This document shows, one piece after another, positions 9,364-18,334 of a stretch of 64,000 nucleotides of DNA. This stretch comes from Roseiarcus sp963816065 (GTDB lineage: Bacteria > Pseudomonadota > Alphaproteobacteria > Rhizobiales > Beijerinckiaceae): NCBI GenBank assembly GCA_963816065.1, contig CAWFJG010000024.1:333338-397337 (forward strand). Reading direction: 5' to 3'. The position numbers and the translations under genes were made by a program. Every line of letters begins with the position of its first letter. The first letter of the stretch is position 1. Under the pieces are notes generated by a model. The model was not told where the DNA came from and made no database searches. It saw only the letters and a list, made by a program, of their open reading frames with translations.

Positions 9364-10623
9364 TCATCGCCAACCTGACGCCCGGCGAGCCTGCCATCGT
9401 TCCGCCACGGTGACGCCCAGTCGCGCGAGCAACGAGGGATGGGGATTCGCGCGAGCGCCGTCGAAAGTCTCTCCCATGCCCTTACGACGCTCGTTCAGGT
9501 CCGGAAACGGAATGACGGCCGCTGCGACCGGCGACTGCGCTTGGACCTGCGTGGCCGGATGAAGCGGATGCGGCTCCAATTCGTCGGCAAACGCTTCGGG
9601 GGTCGATGGCAAGGGGGCTTCGGCCCCACGCCGGCCGACCAGCGATTCGGTCACGGTCATTCGATCGACGCCCGTCGCGACGACGGACACCCGGACGGCG
9701 TCGCCGAGATCGGAGTCGAATGTCGCGCCTACAATGATGTTGGTCTCGTCGTTGACCTCCTCGCGGATCCGGCTCGCGGCCTCGTCCAACTCGTAGAGCG
9801 TCAGATCCTTGCTTCCGCTGATTGAGAGGAGCAGGCCGCGAGCGCCTCGCATCGAAGTCTCATCGAGCAGCGGATTGGCGATCGCCGCCTCGGCGGCGCG
9901 CAGAGCGCGGCGTTCCCCCGTCGCTTCCCCAACTCCGATCATCGCGGTTCCCATCTCGTACATGATCGAGCAGACGTCGGCGAAGTCTAGGTTGACGAGG
10001 CCGTCCTTGACCATCAGGTCGGTCATGCAGGCGACGCCCGAGCACAGGACCTGGTCGGCCATGACGAAAGCGTCGGCGAAGGTGGTCGTTTCGCTGGCGA
10101 CCCGAAATAGGTTTTGGTTCGGGATGACGATCAGCGTATCGACAGCCTTGCGCATTTCGGCGATGCCGACCTCGGCGGCCCGCATGCGCCTGCCGCTTTC
10201 GAAATGGAACGGCTTGGTGACGACGCCGACAGTGAGGATGCCCATCTCGCGGGTCGCCCTGGCGATGACGGGTGCGGCGCCGGTCCCGGTGCCCCCGCCC
10301 ATGCCGGCGGTCAGGAAAACCATGTGCGCGCCGGCGAGGCTGTCGCATATTTCCGCCAACGTCTCCTCTGCCGCGGCCTTGCCGATCTCGGGTTTCGATC
10401 CGGCGCCGAGCCCTTCCGTCACCTGAGGACCGATCTGAATGACTCGGTCCGCGCGCGAGGAGGCGAGCGCCTGCGCATCCGTATTGGCGACGATGAAGTC
10501 GACGCCGGACAGGCCCGACACGATCATGTTGTTGACGGCATTGCCACCGGCGCCCCCGACGCCGCACACCATGATACGGGGTCGCAGTTCCTTCAGTTGG
10601 GGACCCTCGAAATGAATCGACAT
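9364..10623 (-). CDS. ftsZ: FtsZ paralogue (short second FtsZ)
   Basis: Tubulin-like GTPase. Motifs: GGAGGNAVNNM, the tubulin signature GGGTGTGAAPVIA, NLDFADV, and the T7-loop region GLVNLDFADVCSIMYEMG. About 320 residues match the FtsZ core; the tail is short and lacks the conserved C-terminal peptide (DIPAFLRR-like) that recruits FtsA/ZipA, and it is not beside ftsA/ftsQ. This matches the second FtsZ known in rhizobia rather than the division FtsZ. Start 10623 is preferred to 10632 because AGGAG is 9 nt before it and directly abuts the upstream ATG. Confidence 0.88.
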   Translation of the reverse strand: MSIHFEGPQLKELRPRIMVCGVGGAGGNAVNNMIVSGLSGVDFIVANTDAQALASSRADRVIQIGPQVTEGLGAGSKPEIGKAAAEETLAEICDSLAGAHMVFLTAGMGGGTGTGAAPVIARATREMGILTVGVVTKPFHFESGRRMRAAEVGIAEMRKAVDTLIVIPNQNLFRVASETTTFADAFVMADQVLCSGVACMTDLMVKDGLVNLDFADVCSIMYEMGTAMIGVGEATGERRALRAAEAAIANPLLDETSMRGARGLLLSISGSKDLTLYELDEAASRIREEVNDETNIIVGATFDSDLGDAVRVSVVATGVDRMTVTESLVGRRGAEAPLPSTPEAFADELEPHPLHPATQVQAQSPVAAAVIPFPDLNERRKGMGETFDGARANPHPSLLARLGVTVAERWQARRASGWR

Positions 10624-11091
10624 CGCCAGCATCTCCTGTTGGCGTCCGCGACGCCGTTTCTTGCGCCTTGCAAGGCTAGATGTTCGCCCCGTCGAGGACG
10701 CCTCACGCCAGCCCGCGCCAACCTTGGACGCAGATCCGGCTCATCCGTCCCGACGCGACGTCGAGCGAGAGTGTCAACCTTCATGGTTAATGATTGGTTT
10801 CGATCAGGCCCGGCTGTGGCAATGCCATGCGCAGAAGCAGACCCGAAAACGGCCGTTCGCCCGTCCGAGAACTCCTACCTTAACGACGCCCGTAGGTCAG
10901 GCAGGAATCCGCTCACATCTGGGAGAGGCGATGGGCGCGACGGCGAAAGCCTTGGGCATTGCGTATCCGAAATGCACGGGCGCGCGAGTTGAAGTAAGTC
11001 AAGGAAGCGCACGATCGCCTCGTCGGCGGCGATCGCGATCCCCATACCGTTTCGGCTTCCGATGCTTTCGTCTTGTTTCGTTAGGCTGCGG
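10624..11091. other. Intergenic region without a supported gene
   Basis: About 470 bp between ftsZ and the E2 gene end. Short open frames here have no recognisable protein character; no clear promoter or terminator seen. Confidence 0.4.
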
Positions 11092-12387
11092 TTAGAGCAG
11101 CATTCGCCGGACGTCTTCGACGGCGTTGCAGATTTGGCGCATGAACCGCGCCGCTGCGGCGCCATCGATCACGCGATGGTCATACGACATGCACAGCGGC
11201 AGCATCAGGCGCGGCTGGAACGCTTTGCCGTCCCACACCGGCCACATCGTCGTGCGCGATATTCCGAGGATCGCCACTTCGGGAGCGTTGATGATCGGCG
11301 TGAACCCCGATCCGCCGATGCCTCCGAGCGACGAAATCGTGAAGGTCGAGCCTTGCAACTCCGAAGGCGAGAGCCGGCCCTCGCGCGCTTTGCCGGAGAG
11401 CGAAGCGAGTTCGCGCGCCAGTTCGGAGACGCCCTTGCGGTCCACGTCCTTGACGACGACGACTATCAGGCCTTCGGGCGTGTCGACGGCGACGCCGATG
11501 TGCCAGTAGAGGCGGCGGATGAGTCCGTCCTGAGCTGGCGACAGCGTGGAGTTGAAGACGGGAAACGCCTTCAGCGCGGCAACGGCGGCCTTCATCACGA
11601 AGGGGAGCAGCGACATGCGATAAGGCGCGTCCTTGTCCGACCTGGCAACCTCGTCGAGCCCCTTGCGAAACGCCTCGAGATCGGTGACGTCGGCGTCGTC
11701 GAAGTGGGTTACGTGGGGAATGCTGGTCCAGGCGCTGTGCAGGCGCGGGCCGGAAATGCGCTGGATGCGCGACATCGGCGCGGCCTCGACCGGACCAAAC
11801 CTGGCGAAGTCGACCGCAGGAACCGGCGCCGCGCTCGACCCGGCCGCGGCCGTCGGCCCGAGCGCTTCAACGCCCGCAGCCCCGGCCGCCGCCGCTTCCG
11901 GCTGAGCGCCGCCTCGGGCGATGACATCGCGCGCTTCGATACGGCCCCGCCGGCCGGTCCCGCCGATCTCGGCGACGTCAAGTCCGTGCTTTTGCGCGAG
12001 CCGCCGCGCGAGCGGCGTCGCGCGGACGCGGCGATCGCCGCTCTGACGTTGAGGCGGTTCGCTCGACTGCCCGACGGAGACCTTAACCGGAGGGGGCGCC
12101 GCGGCCACGGTCGTCGCCGCACCACCCGGAGACAGAAGGTCCGCGGGCGCATCGCTCTGAATGACGCAGAGCGGCTCGCCGATCTTCAGGTCCACGCCCG
12201 TGCCGGCCAGAATCTCGACCAGGGTGCCGTCGCTCAGCGCAGGCACTTCCACGGTCGTCTTGTCAGTCTCGACCTCGACGATCGTTTCACCGCGCGTAAA
12301 CAATTCCCCCGGCCGTTTCAGCCACTGGCCGATACGCCCCGTCTCCATGGTCTCGCCGAGCAAGGGCAGCTTGAATACGGAGGTCAT
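11092..12387 (-). CDS. Dihydrolipoamide acyltransferase E2 of an acetoin/2-oxo acid dehydrogenase complex
   Basis: E2 core of a thiamine-dependent dehydrogenase complex. One lipoyl domain (residues 1-80, lipoyl-Lys in EVETDKTTVEVP), an Ala/Pro linker, a peripheral-subunit-binding domain (RVRATPLARRLAQKHGLD ... GRIEARDV, about 120-160) and a catalytic domain ending with the active-site motif YDHRVIDGAAAARF. It overlaps the E1 beta gene by 4 bp (ATGA), so the two are translationally coupled. No E3 (lipoamide dehydrogenase) gene is in the operon; a shared cellular E3 is presumably used. Confidence 0.92.
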   Translation of the reverse strand: MTSVFKLPLLGETMETGRIGQWLKRPGELFTRGETIVEVETDKTTVEVPALSDGTLVEILAGTGVDLKIGEPLCVIQSDAPADLLSPGGAATTVAAAPPPVKVSVGQSSEPPQRQSGDRRVRATPLARRLAQKHGLDVAEIGGTGRRGRIEARDVIARGGAQPEAAAAGAAGVEALGPTAAAGSSAAPVPAVDFARFGPVEAAPMSRIQRISGPRLHSAWTSIPHVTHFDDADVTDLEAFRKGLDEVARSDKDAPYRMSLLPFVMKAAVAALKAFPVFNSTLSPAQDGLIRRLYWHIGVAVDTPEGLIVVVVKDVDRKGVSELARELASLSGKAREGRLSPSELQGSTFTISSLGGIGGSGFTPIINAPEVAILGISRTTMWPVWDGKAFQPRLMLPLCMSYDHRVIDGAAAARFMRQICNAVEDVRRMLL

Positions 12388-13358
12388 GACGTCATCGCCT
12401 CGATCAATTCGACGATCAGGTCGGCGGTGGGGATGCTCGCCCTCTCCAGTGCGGGTGAGACCGAAATGGGGATGTCCTCGCCGGCAATTCGCGCCACAGG
12501 CTCTTCGAGGAAGTCAAAGCACTCCTCGCTGATGCGCGCCGCGAGTTCCGCCGAAACGCCACAAGTCATCGCGCCTTCGCTGACGACCGCCGCTTTGCCG
12601 GTCCTTTCGACTGAGCTCGCGACCGTGTCGAAGTCCAGGGGATTGAGCGTCCTGAGGTCGATCACCTCGACGTCGACGCCGCGCTCGGCGAGCGCTGCCG
12701 CCGCCTCAAGCGCCGTGTGCACCATGCGCGAATAGGTGACCAGCGTCACGTCACGCCCGGCGCGTCGCACGAGCGCGCGTCCCCAGGGCGCTTCGGACTT
12801 CGAAAAGTCGACGACGCCCTTCTTGGCGTATAGCGACTTGTGTTCGATGAAGACGACCGGATCCGGAAGGGTCACGCTTTGGCGCAAGAGATGATAGGCG
12901 TCCGACACCGTCGCCGGCATCGCCAGGCGCAGACCCGGCGTATGCATGATCCACGCTTCCAGGCTCTGCGAGTGCTGCGCCCCGGCGCTTCGCCCGGTGC
13001 CCCCCTGGGTGCGCAGCACCATGGGAACGCCAATCTGGCCTCCGAACATGTACCGGATTTTCGCGGCCTGGTTGCCGAGCTGATCCATCGTCAGGCCGAG
13101 GAAGTCGATGTACATCAACTCGACCACCGGTCGCAGGCCGGCCATCGCGGCTCCGACGGCAGCGCCGACAATCCCGGCTTCGCTGATCGGCGTATCGAGA
13201 AGGCGATCGGGACCGAATTTCTTGATCAGATCCTTGGTCACCCCATAGGCGCCGCCGTAGGCGCCGACTTCCTCACCCATGACAAAGACGGTCTCGTCGC
13301 CTTCCATCGCGTCATTCAACGCCTGGCGAAGCGCGTCGCGATAGGTGGTCTCGACCAT
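12384..13358 (-). CDS. E1 beta subunit, TPP-dependent dehydrogenase (AcoB-like)
   Basis: Transketolase-like beta subunit of an acetoin/pyruvate-type E1. Typical stretches: TVFVMGEEVGAYGGAYGVTK near the N-terminus, DTPISEAGIVGAAVGAA, RTQGGTGRSAGAQHSQS and the C-terminal domain with EVIDLRTLNPLD. 324 aa, full length. Lies 9 bp after E1 alpha and overlaps E2. AcoB versus PdhB cannot be settled by eye; the separate alpha/beta genes and operon context favour a catabolic complex. Confidence 0.92.
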   Translation of the reverse strand: MVETTYRDALRQALNDAMEGDETVFVMGEEVGAYGGAYGVTKDLIKKFGPDRLLDTPISEAGIVGAAVGAAMAGLRPVVELMYIDFLGLTMDQLGNQAAKIRYMFGGQIGVPMVLRTQGGTGRSAGAQHSQSLEAWIMHTPGLRLAMPATVSDAYHLLRQSVTLPDPVVFIEHKSLYAKKGVVDFSKSEAPWGRALVRRAGRDVTLVTYSRMVHTALEAAAALAERGVDVEVIDLRTLNPLDFDTVASSVERTGKAAVVSEGAMTCGVSAELAARISEECFDFLEEPVARIAGEDIPISVSPALERASIPTADLIVELIEAMTS

Positions 13359-13367
13359 TTCCGCCTC

Positions 13368-14396
13368 TCAAGCTGCGCTGAAGACGCGGTGGAGTCGCGT
13401 CCGCACCGGCTCTGGTTCCGGTTCTCCCGGCGCAAACACATCGCGAAACATTGAGCTGAGCGGCGGCTCCGGCGAGATCTCAGTGAAGTCGATCGCCGCG
13501 CTCATTTCCTGCCTGATCGCGGCGTCCGTATCGTCGAGTTGCTTCTCGGTCGCGAGCATGCGCCGCACCGCTTCCGCGCGCGCCCACGCCACAGGATCCC
13601 GTTTGCGCCCCGCCTCTTCCTCCTCAGGGCTGCGATAGGGGCTCTTGTCCATGCGCCCGTGCCCGTAGAAGCGGAAACACGAGACGGAAAGGAACCCCGG
13701 CTTTCCCTGTCGCGCTCCATCGACCAGCCCTTGCGCCTTTTGCATGACCTCCTCGACATTCTGGCCGTCGGCGGAGTCGGCGGCCAAGCCAAGCGCCTCG
13801 GCTCGCAGGCCGAAGTTGGTCGAACGGGTCGCATGATCGATGCGCGTCCCCATGCCATACTGATTGTTGATGCAGACGAAGAGCGCCGGAAGGTCCCAAA
13901 GCCCCGCCATATTCATGCTTTCGTAGAGAATCCCCTGTTGCATCGCGCCGTCTCCGAAGAATGCAACCGCAATTAAATCGTTCTTCAAGCGCTTCGAGGC
14001 GATCCCGGCGCCCACGACGTGCGAGATCCCGCCGCCGACGATCGCGTTGGCCCCGAGATGCCCGAGCGCCCGGTCGGCGATATGCATCGAGCCGCCCTTG
14101 CCGCTGCAGTAGCCGACTTCGCGACCGCCAATCTCCGCCATCATGCGATTGGGATCCGCGCCGCGAGCCAGGAACACGCCATGACCGCGGTGGTGGGTAG
14201 TGAAATTGTCCTGCGGCCTCATCGCCGCGCAAACGCCGGCGGCGGCGGCCTCTTCGCCGATCGAAAGGTGCAACATCGAACCAGCTGAGAGGCCGCGGAC
14301 GTAAAGCTCCCCGACGTGCTCTTCGAACGTTCGAATGCGTCGCATGAGGCGGTAGAGGTCAATCAACGGCGTGTTCGAAATCATGTCGTCAGGCAC
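13368..14396 (-). CDS. E1 alpha subunit, TPP-dependent dehydrogenase (AcoA-like)
   Basis: Alpha subunit carrying thiamine diphosphate: the TPP/Mg motif is FFGDGAMQQGILYESMNMAG ... CINNQYGMG, preceded by HHRGHGVFLARG and CSGKGGSMHI. 342 aa. It follows the sugar-kinase gene after 13 bp, so kinase, E1 alpha, E1 beta and E2 form one operon read leftward. No AcoR-type activator is nearby; control probably comes from the divergent SorC regulator. Confidence 0.92.
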   Translation of the reverse strand: MPDDMISNTPLIDLYRLMRRIRTFEEHVGELYVRGLSAGSMLHLSIGEEAAAAGVCAAMRPQDNFTTHHRGHGVFLARGADPNRMMAEIGGREVGYCSGKGGSMHIADRALGHLGANAIVGGGISHVVGAGIASKRLKNDLIAVAFFGDGAMQQGILYESMNMAGLWDLPALFVCINNQYGMGTRIDHATRSTNFGLRAEALGLAADSADGQNVEEVMQKAQGLVDGARQGKPGFLSVSCFRFYGHGRMDKSPYRSPEEEEAGRKRDPVAWARAEAVRRMLATEKQLDDTDAAIRQEMSAAIDFTEISPEPPLSSMFRDVFAPGEPEPEPVRTRLHRVFSAA

Positions 14397-14409
14397 GATG
14401 TGCCTCCCT

Positions 14410-15915
14410 TCAATGAGCCGTCTCCAGGCGGGCGATCGGCTTCAGAGCGGGATAGAGCATCGCGTAGCGGCGATAGAGGTCGTCGTAGACCGCGCTTTCC
14501 TTGGCGCGCGGCTCAATGGTGCGTCCGCGGCGGACCATAGCTCCGACGCCCTCGTCGATCGACGAGAATAGTCCGGCGCCGACTCCGGCCAGAACCGCGC
14601 AGCCGAGAGACGGCGCTTCCGTGCTTTCGGGGACGCTGACCGGCAGTCCCGACGTGTCGGCGTGGATCTGCAGCCAAAGGTTTGACGCCGTGGCGCCGCC
14701 GCCGAGGGTGATTTCGGTCGCGGTGAAGCCAGCCGAGCGCATCGTGTCGAAGATGGCGCGCGAGCCGAAGCAAATGCCTTCGATCGCGGCGCGAAAAAGA
14801 TGCGGCATTCCGTGGGCGAGCGTCAGGCCGACGAACGCGCCGCGCGAAAGCGCGTCGACATAGGGCGTGCGGTTGCCCTGGAAATGATCGAGGCAGAGGA
14901 CGCCGTCGCAGCCCGGCGCGAGCTTTTCCGCCTCGACGTTCAGGGACTTCAGATCCAGGCTGCCGCCACTGATGCGCCGCAGCCAATTGATGATCGACCC
15001 GGTCGAGGTCTGGCCGCCCTCGATAATGTGCAAATCGGGATAGACCGCGCTGTCGTAGGTGCCCCACAGACCGGCGACCGACACCGGGACTTCGGACACC
15101 CCAAACATCAAGTGCGATGAACCGGTGATCAGCGCCAGTTGCCCGGGCTTGTGAACCCCGAGGCCGATCATGCCGATCAGCGCATCGGCGCCGCCCTGGG
15201 CGACGAGAACTTCGGTGGACAGTCCCAGGTGCTCGGCGGCCTCCCGGGTCAGCGGTCCGATCACCTCGCCCGGCGCGAGGACATCGGACGGCCACTTTTC
15301 CAACAGCGACGACAGGCCGAGCTTTTCGACCAGCGACCGTGCCGGTCCTCCCCGTTGCCTGGAGTAGTGCCAGCGGATCGATACGTTGTTGAGGCTTGCG
15401 CACCGGCGTCCGGTCAGCCGCAGATTGATGAAGTCCTGGTATTCGCAGATCGTCCGGGCGCGGTCGAAGACCGCCGGCTCGTTGTGGGCGATCCAGAGCG
15501 CCTTCGGGATCATCCACTCGGCTGAAACCGGCCCGGCGCCGTTGCAGTTGACCCGCAGGGCCGTGTCGCCGGTCCCCAGCACCGCAGCCGCTTCGGCTTC
15601 CGCCCGCACGTCCATCCAGATGATCGCGGGTCGCAACGGACGGCCGTTCTCGTCGAGCGCCACCACCGAGCAGCAGGTTGTGTCCGCCGCCAGAGCGCAA
15701 ACGCGCTTGGGATCGATCCGGGCGTCGGCGATCGCCCCTCGCACCGCAACGCCGGCGCAACGCCACCAGTCTTCTGGATCTTGCTCGGCGCGCGCGCCGG
15801 GCGAAAACTTCGTGTCGTACGGATGGGCCGCCGTTCCGAGGCAAGCGCCCGTCAGATCATAGACCCGGGCCCTGATGCTCTCAGTGCCCCCATCGATCCC
15901 GACCACGAGAGCCAT
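14410..15915 (-). CDS. FGGY-family carbohydrate kinase
   Basis: ATP-dependent sugar/polyol kinase of the FGGY family: N-terminal phosphate motif VGIDGGTESIRARVYD, IIWMDVRAEAEA, and the C-terminal ATP domain with ITLGGGATASNLWLQIHAD. About 500 aa. The nearest characterised groups are ribulo-/ribitol-/erythritol-type kinases; the substrate is not clear. ATG 15915 is favoured because GGGGA sits about 9 nt upstream; ATG 15924 is also possible. First gene of the operon with E1/E2. Two operator-like repeats lie 32-84 bp upstream. Confidence 0.85.
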   Translation of the reverse strand: MALVVGIDGGTESIRARVYDLTGACLGTAAHPYDTKFSPGARAEQDPEDWWRCAGVAVRGAIADARIDPKRVCALAADTTCCSVVALDENGRPLRPAIIWMDVRAEAEAAAVLGTGDTALRVNCNGAGPVSAEWMIPKALWIAHNEPAVFDRARTICEYQDFINLRLTGRRCASLNNVSIRWHYSRQRGGPARSLVEKLGLSSLLEKWPSDVLAPGEVIGPLTREAAEHLGLSTEVLVAQGGADALIGMIGLGVHKPGQLALITGSSHLMFGVSEVPVSVAGLWGTYDSAVYPDLHIIEGGQTSTGSIINWLRRISGGSLDLKSLNVEAEKLAPGCDGVLCLDHFQGNRTPYVDALSRGAFVGLTLAHGMPHLFRAAIEGICFGSRAIFDTMRSAGFTATEITLGGGATASNLWLQIHADTSGLPVSVPESTEAPSLGCAVLAGVGAGLFSSIDEGVGAMVRRGRTIEPRAKESAVYDDLYRRYAMLYPALKPIARLETAH

Positions 15916-15946
15916 CGTTTCCATCCCCAAAATTAACGACGCGCTC

Positions 15947-15999
15947 TTTGTCGCATCTTGCGACGATTGCTGCGCTTTTGTCGTCATCGGCGACGATTG
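15947..15999. promoter_or_regulatory. Tandem operator-like sites between kinase operon and sorC gene
   Basis: Two 23-bp copies of the pattern TTTGTCG-N6-GCGACGATTG at 15947-15969 and 15977-15999, centres exactly 30 bp apart (about three helical turns). Each has an internal partial dyad (TCG...CGA). They sit in the shared promoter region of the divergent kinase operon and SorC-type regulator, the expected place for a SorC-family regulator site. Confidence 0.65.
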
Positions 16000-16069
16000 T
16001 CAAGTTAGAGCACGGCGCGGTCTTCGTGTCAATATGCTATGGGAGGCCGCTCCGCGGCGGAGACAAAGA

Positions 16070-17062
16070 ATGAATCTGAACCTCGGACACCTGTCCGACG
16101 ACGAACTGATCGGTCGTGTGGCATGGTTGCATTACGTCTTCGGCCTCAACCAGGGAGAGACGGCTATGCGCCTCGGCCTGCATCGCTCGCGCGTGAACAG
16201 ACTGCTGGCCGAGGGTCGCGATCGGGGCCTCATCAGCGTCACCATCAACCATGAACTTGTTCGCGACTTTGAGCGCGAGCAAGCCATTGGCCGCGCGTTC
16301 AAACTCGATTTCTGCCTGTCGACGCCTCAGACCGGGTTCGTTCCATCAGACGCCGAACCCCGCCTCGCCGCCATTCACAGTACGGCGGCCCGCCGCGCCG
16401 TGGGCATGGTCTGCGCGAGCTTCCTGCGCGGCAAGCTGGAGGCGGGAGCGCTGACCATCGGCGTCAGTTGGGGCCGAACGATCGAGCAGGTTGCAATCCA
16501 CCTCTCGACGCCCCGCAATCCGGCGCTCAAGTTCGTGTCGCTGATCGGATCGCTGACCCGAACATCGGTGGCGAACCCCTTCGAGGTCGTGCAAGCGTTC
16601 GCGCTGCGCACGGCCGGCGAGGTGCACTTCCTGCCGGTGCCGTACCTCGCCAACAGCGTCGAAGACCGAGATGTGCTCATGTCACAGCGCCTAGTGCGCG
16701 ACACCCTCAAGCTGGCCTGCTCGGCTGATCTCTACCTCATCAGCGTCGGCGAGCTTGCCGAGACGTCGGTGCTAAGGCAGCAGCAAATCATTACTGCCGA
16801 CGAGATGCGCAGCCTTCGGGACCACGGAGCGGTGTGCGACACTGTGGGCTCATTCTTCAATGCGAACGGCGAAACCGTCACGCATCCCATCGCAGACCTC
16901 AGCCTTTCCGTCGGAGTCGAGAATCTTCGCGGCCGCAACGTCATTCTTTTGGCGGCGGGTCTGGAGAAAGTCCGCGCAACAATGGCGCTGCTCCGCAGCG
17001 GCCTTGTCAGGGGACTGATTATTGACGGCGACACTTCCGAGCAGCTTAAATCATTGCTCTAG
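16070..17062 (+). CDS. SorC/DeoR-family sugar-responsive transcriptional regulator
   Basis: 330 aa: N-terminal winged HTH (VAWLHYVFGLNQGETAMRLGLHRSRVNRLLAEGR) and a C-terminal sugar-phosphate-binding domain (GVSWGRTIEQVA, FVSLIGSLTR, GVENLRGRNVILLAAG). SorC regulators bind phosphorylated sugars, so the ligand may be the product of the divergent kinase. ATG 16070 has GGAG about 9 nt upstream and begins at MNLNLGHLSDDEL; longer in-frame starts run into the operator region. Confidence 0.9.
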   Translation: MNLNLGHLSDDELIGRVAWLHYVFGLNQGETAMRLGLHRSRVNRLLAEGRDRGLISVTINHELVRDFEREQAIGRAFKLDFCLSTPQTGFVPSDAEPRLAAIHSTAARRAVGMVCASFLRGKLEAGALTIGVSWGRTIEQVAIHLSTPRNPALKFVSLIGSLTRTSVANPFEVVQAFALRTAGEVHFLPVPYLANSVEDRDVLMSQRLVRDTLKLACSADLYLISVGELAETSVLRQQQIITADEMRSLRDHGAVCDTVGSFFNANGETVTHPIADLSLSVGVENLRGRNVILLAAGLEKVRATMALLRSGLVRGLIIDGDTSEQLKSLL

Positions 17063-17072
17063 GATGAGGTGG

Positions 17073-17138
17073 GTGTTTGCAGATTTGTTCTGAGTGGCGT
17101 CCACTTTGGCGCGTCACTCAGGATGAAACCGCAAACAC
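17073..17138. repeat. 66-bp imperfect inverted repeat after sorC
   Basis: GTGTTTGC (17073-17080) pairs with GCAAACAC (17131-17138), and CTGAGTG (17090-17096) with CACTCAG (17115-17121), giving a long imperfect stem just 11 bp after the sorC stop. It has no T-run. It may be a factor-dependent terminator structure or a small degenerate mobile repeat. Confidence 0.5.
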
Positions 17139-17276
17139 TAATGCCGTTGAAATACTTGTATAAATTCTTCTACCAGCCCGAAGACAGCCCGACGCTCGCA
17201 ACGGTAGGGTCGGCGCGTACGAGATGGATTGATCGGAACCGGCTCTAGGGCTGGCGCCGCATGTGATCGCTGCTTA

Positions 17277-18334
17277 GAGCGGTATCCGAACGGATTGAAT
17301 CGGTTGGGGGATTCCCGAATCGGTTAGTTTCTGATTGATCATTCACGCCGCGAAAGGGAGGCGGCGGGGATGGCTGTTTCCGACGATCTTCGCGAGCGCG
17401 TGGTTGAGGCGGTGGTGCTGGGCGGGTTGTCGCGCAATCAGGCGGCGGCGCGTTTCAAAGTGAGCGTAGCGAGCGCAGTGCGCTGGGTGAAGCGGTTCAA
17501 GACCACGGGCGAAATTTCACCGGCGCCTTGTGGGGGAGATCGCCGCTCCGGCCGGATCGAGTCGCATCGCGACTATCTCTTGGGCCTGATCCGGCGCAGG
17601 CCGGACGTCACGATGCTCGAGATCCAGGAACGGCTGATCGCCAATTGCGGCGAGCGCTTTGCGGTCTCCGTGCTGTGGCGTTTCTTCGACCGTCACGAGA
17701 TCACCTTTAAAAAGAACGGCGCATGCCGAGGAGCAACAACGCGCCGATGTGCAAAGTCGACGCCGGGAAGGGTTCGCCGGACAGTTCGATCTCGATCCGA
17801 CGAAACTCGTTTTCATTGACGAGACGGGAGCCTCCACCAATCTCGCGCGCAAATACGGACGTTGCCGGCGCGGGCGCCGCTTGCGCGCGGCCATCCCGCA
17901 CAGTCACTACAAAACGGTGACTTTGGTCGCCGGCCTTCGCCTTCGCGGCCTGACGGCGGCAAAGACTTTCGACGGACCGATCAACGCCGCCCTGTTCGAG
18001 GATTGGCTGGAGACATGCCTCGTCCCCACCCTGTCGCCCGGGGAGACCGTCGTCATGGACAATCTCCCCGCCCACAAGGGGCCGCGGGTCGAGCAACTCA
18101 TCAAGGCGGCGGGCGCGGAGTTGCGATATCTCCCAGCCTACAGTCCCGATATGAACCCCATCGAAAAAGCCTTCTCCAAGCTCAAGGCCTTTCTGCGCAA
18201 ACTCGCCGAACGGACCGTCGCGGGTCTGATGCGCGCCCTCGAAACCTGCGCCGAAATCTTCAAACCCTCGGAATGTACAAATTACTTCAAATCGTGTGGT
18301 TATCAGGACGATACAGGATGATCGGATTCCGCTC
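17277..18334 (+). mobile_element. IS630-family insertion sequence with TA duplication
   Basis: Inverted ends GAGCGGTATCCGA (from 17277) and its near-complement (to 18334), each flanked by TA (17275-17276 and 18335-18336), the standard IS630 target duplication. Length 1058 bp. The right end touches the stop codon of the SIS gene: TAG (read on the minus strand) is made from the duplicated TA plus the first base of the element. Confidence 0.85.
17370..18321 (+). CDS. IS630-family transposase in two frames
   Basis: First frame (17370 to about 17715): HTH domain (GLSRNQAAARFKVSVASAVRWVKRF) and linker. Second frame (about 17715 to 18321): DDE catalytic domain with VFIDETGA (first D), VVMDNLPAHKG (second D) and LPAYSPDMNPIEKAFSKLK (E). 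The switch lies in TTTAAAAAGAAC and needs +1. Some IS families use frameshifting at A-runs, but the shift also fits the window-wide one-extra-base pattern; the two cannot be separated here. Confidence 0.83.

Noticed and set aside
17690..17730. Programmed frameshift in the IS630 transposase
   Set aside because: Possible, but the same +1 pattern breaks many non-transposon genes here, so the break is not evidence for programming.
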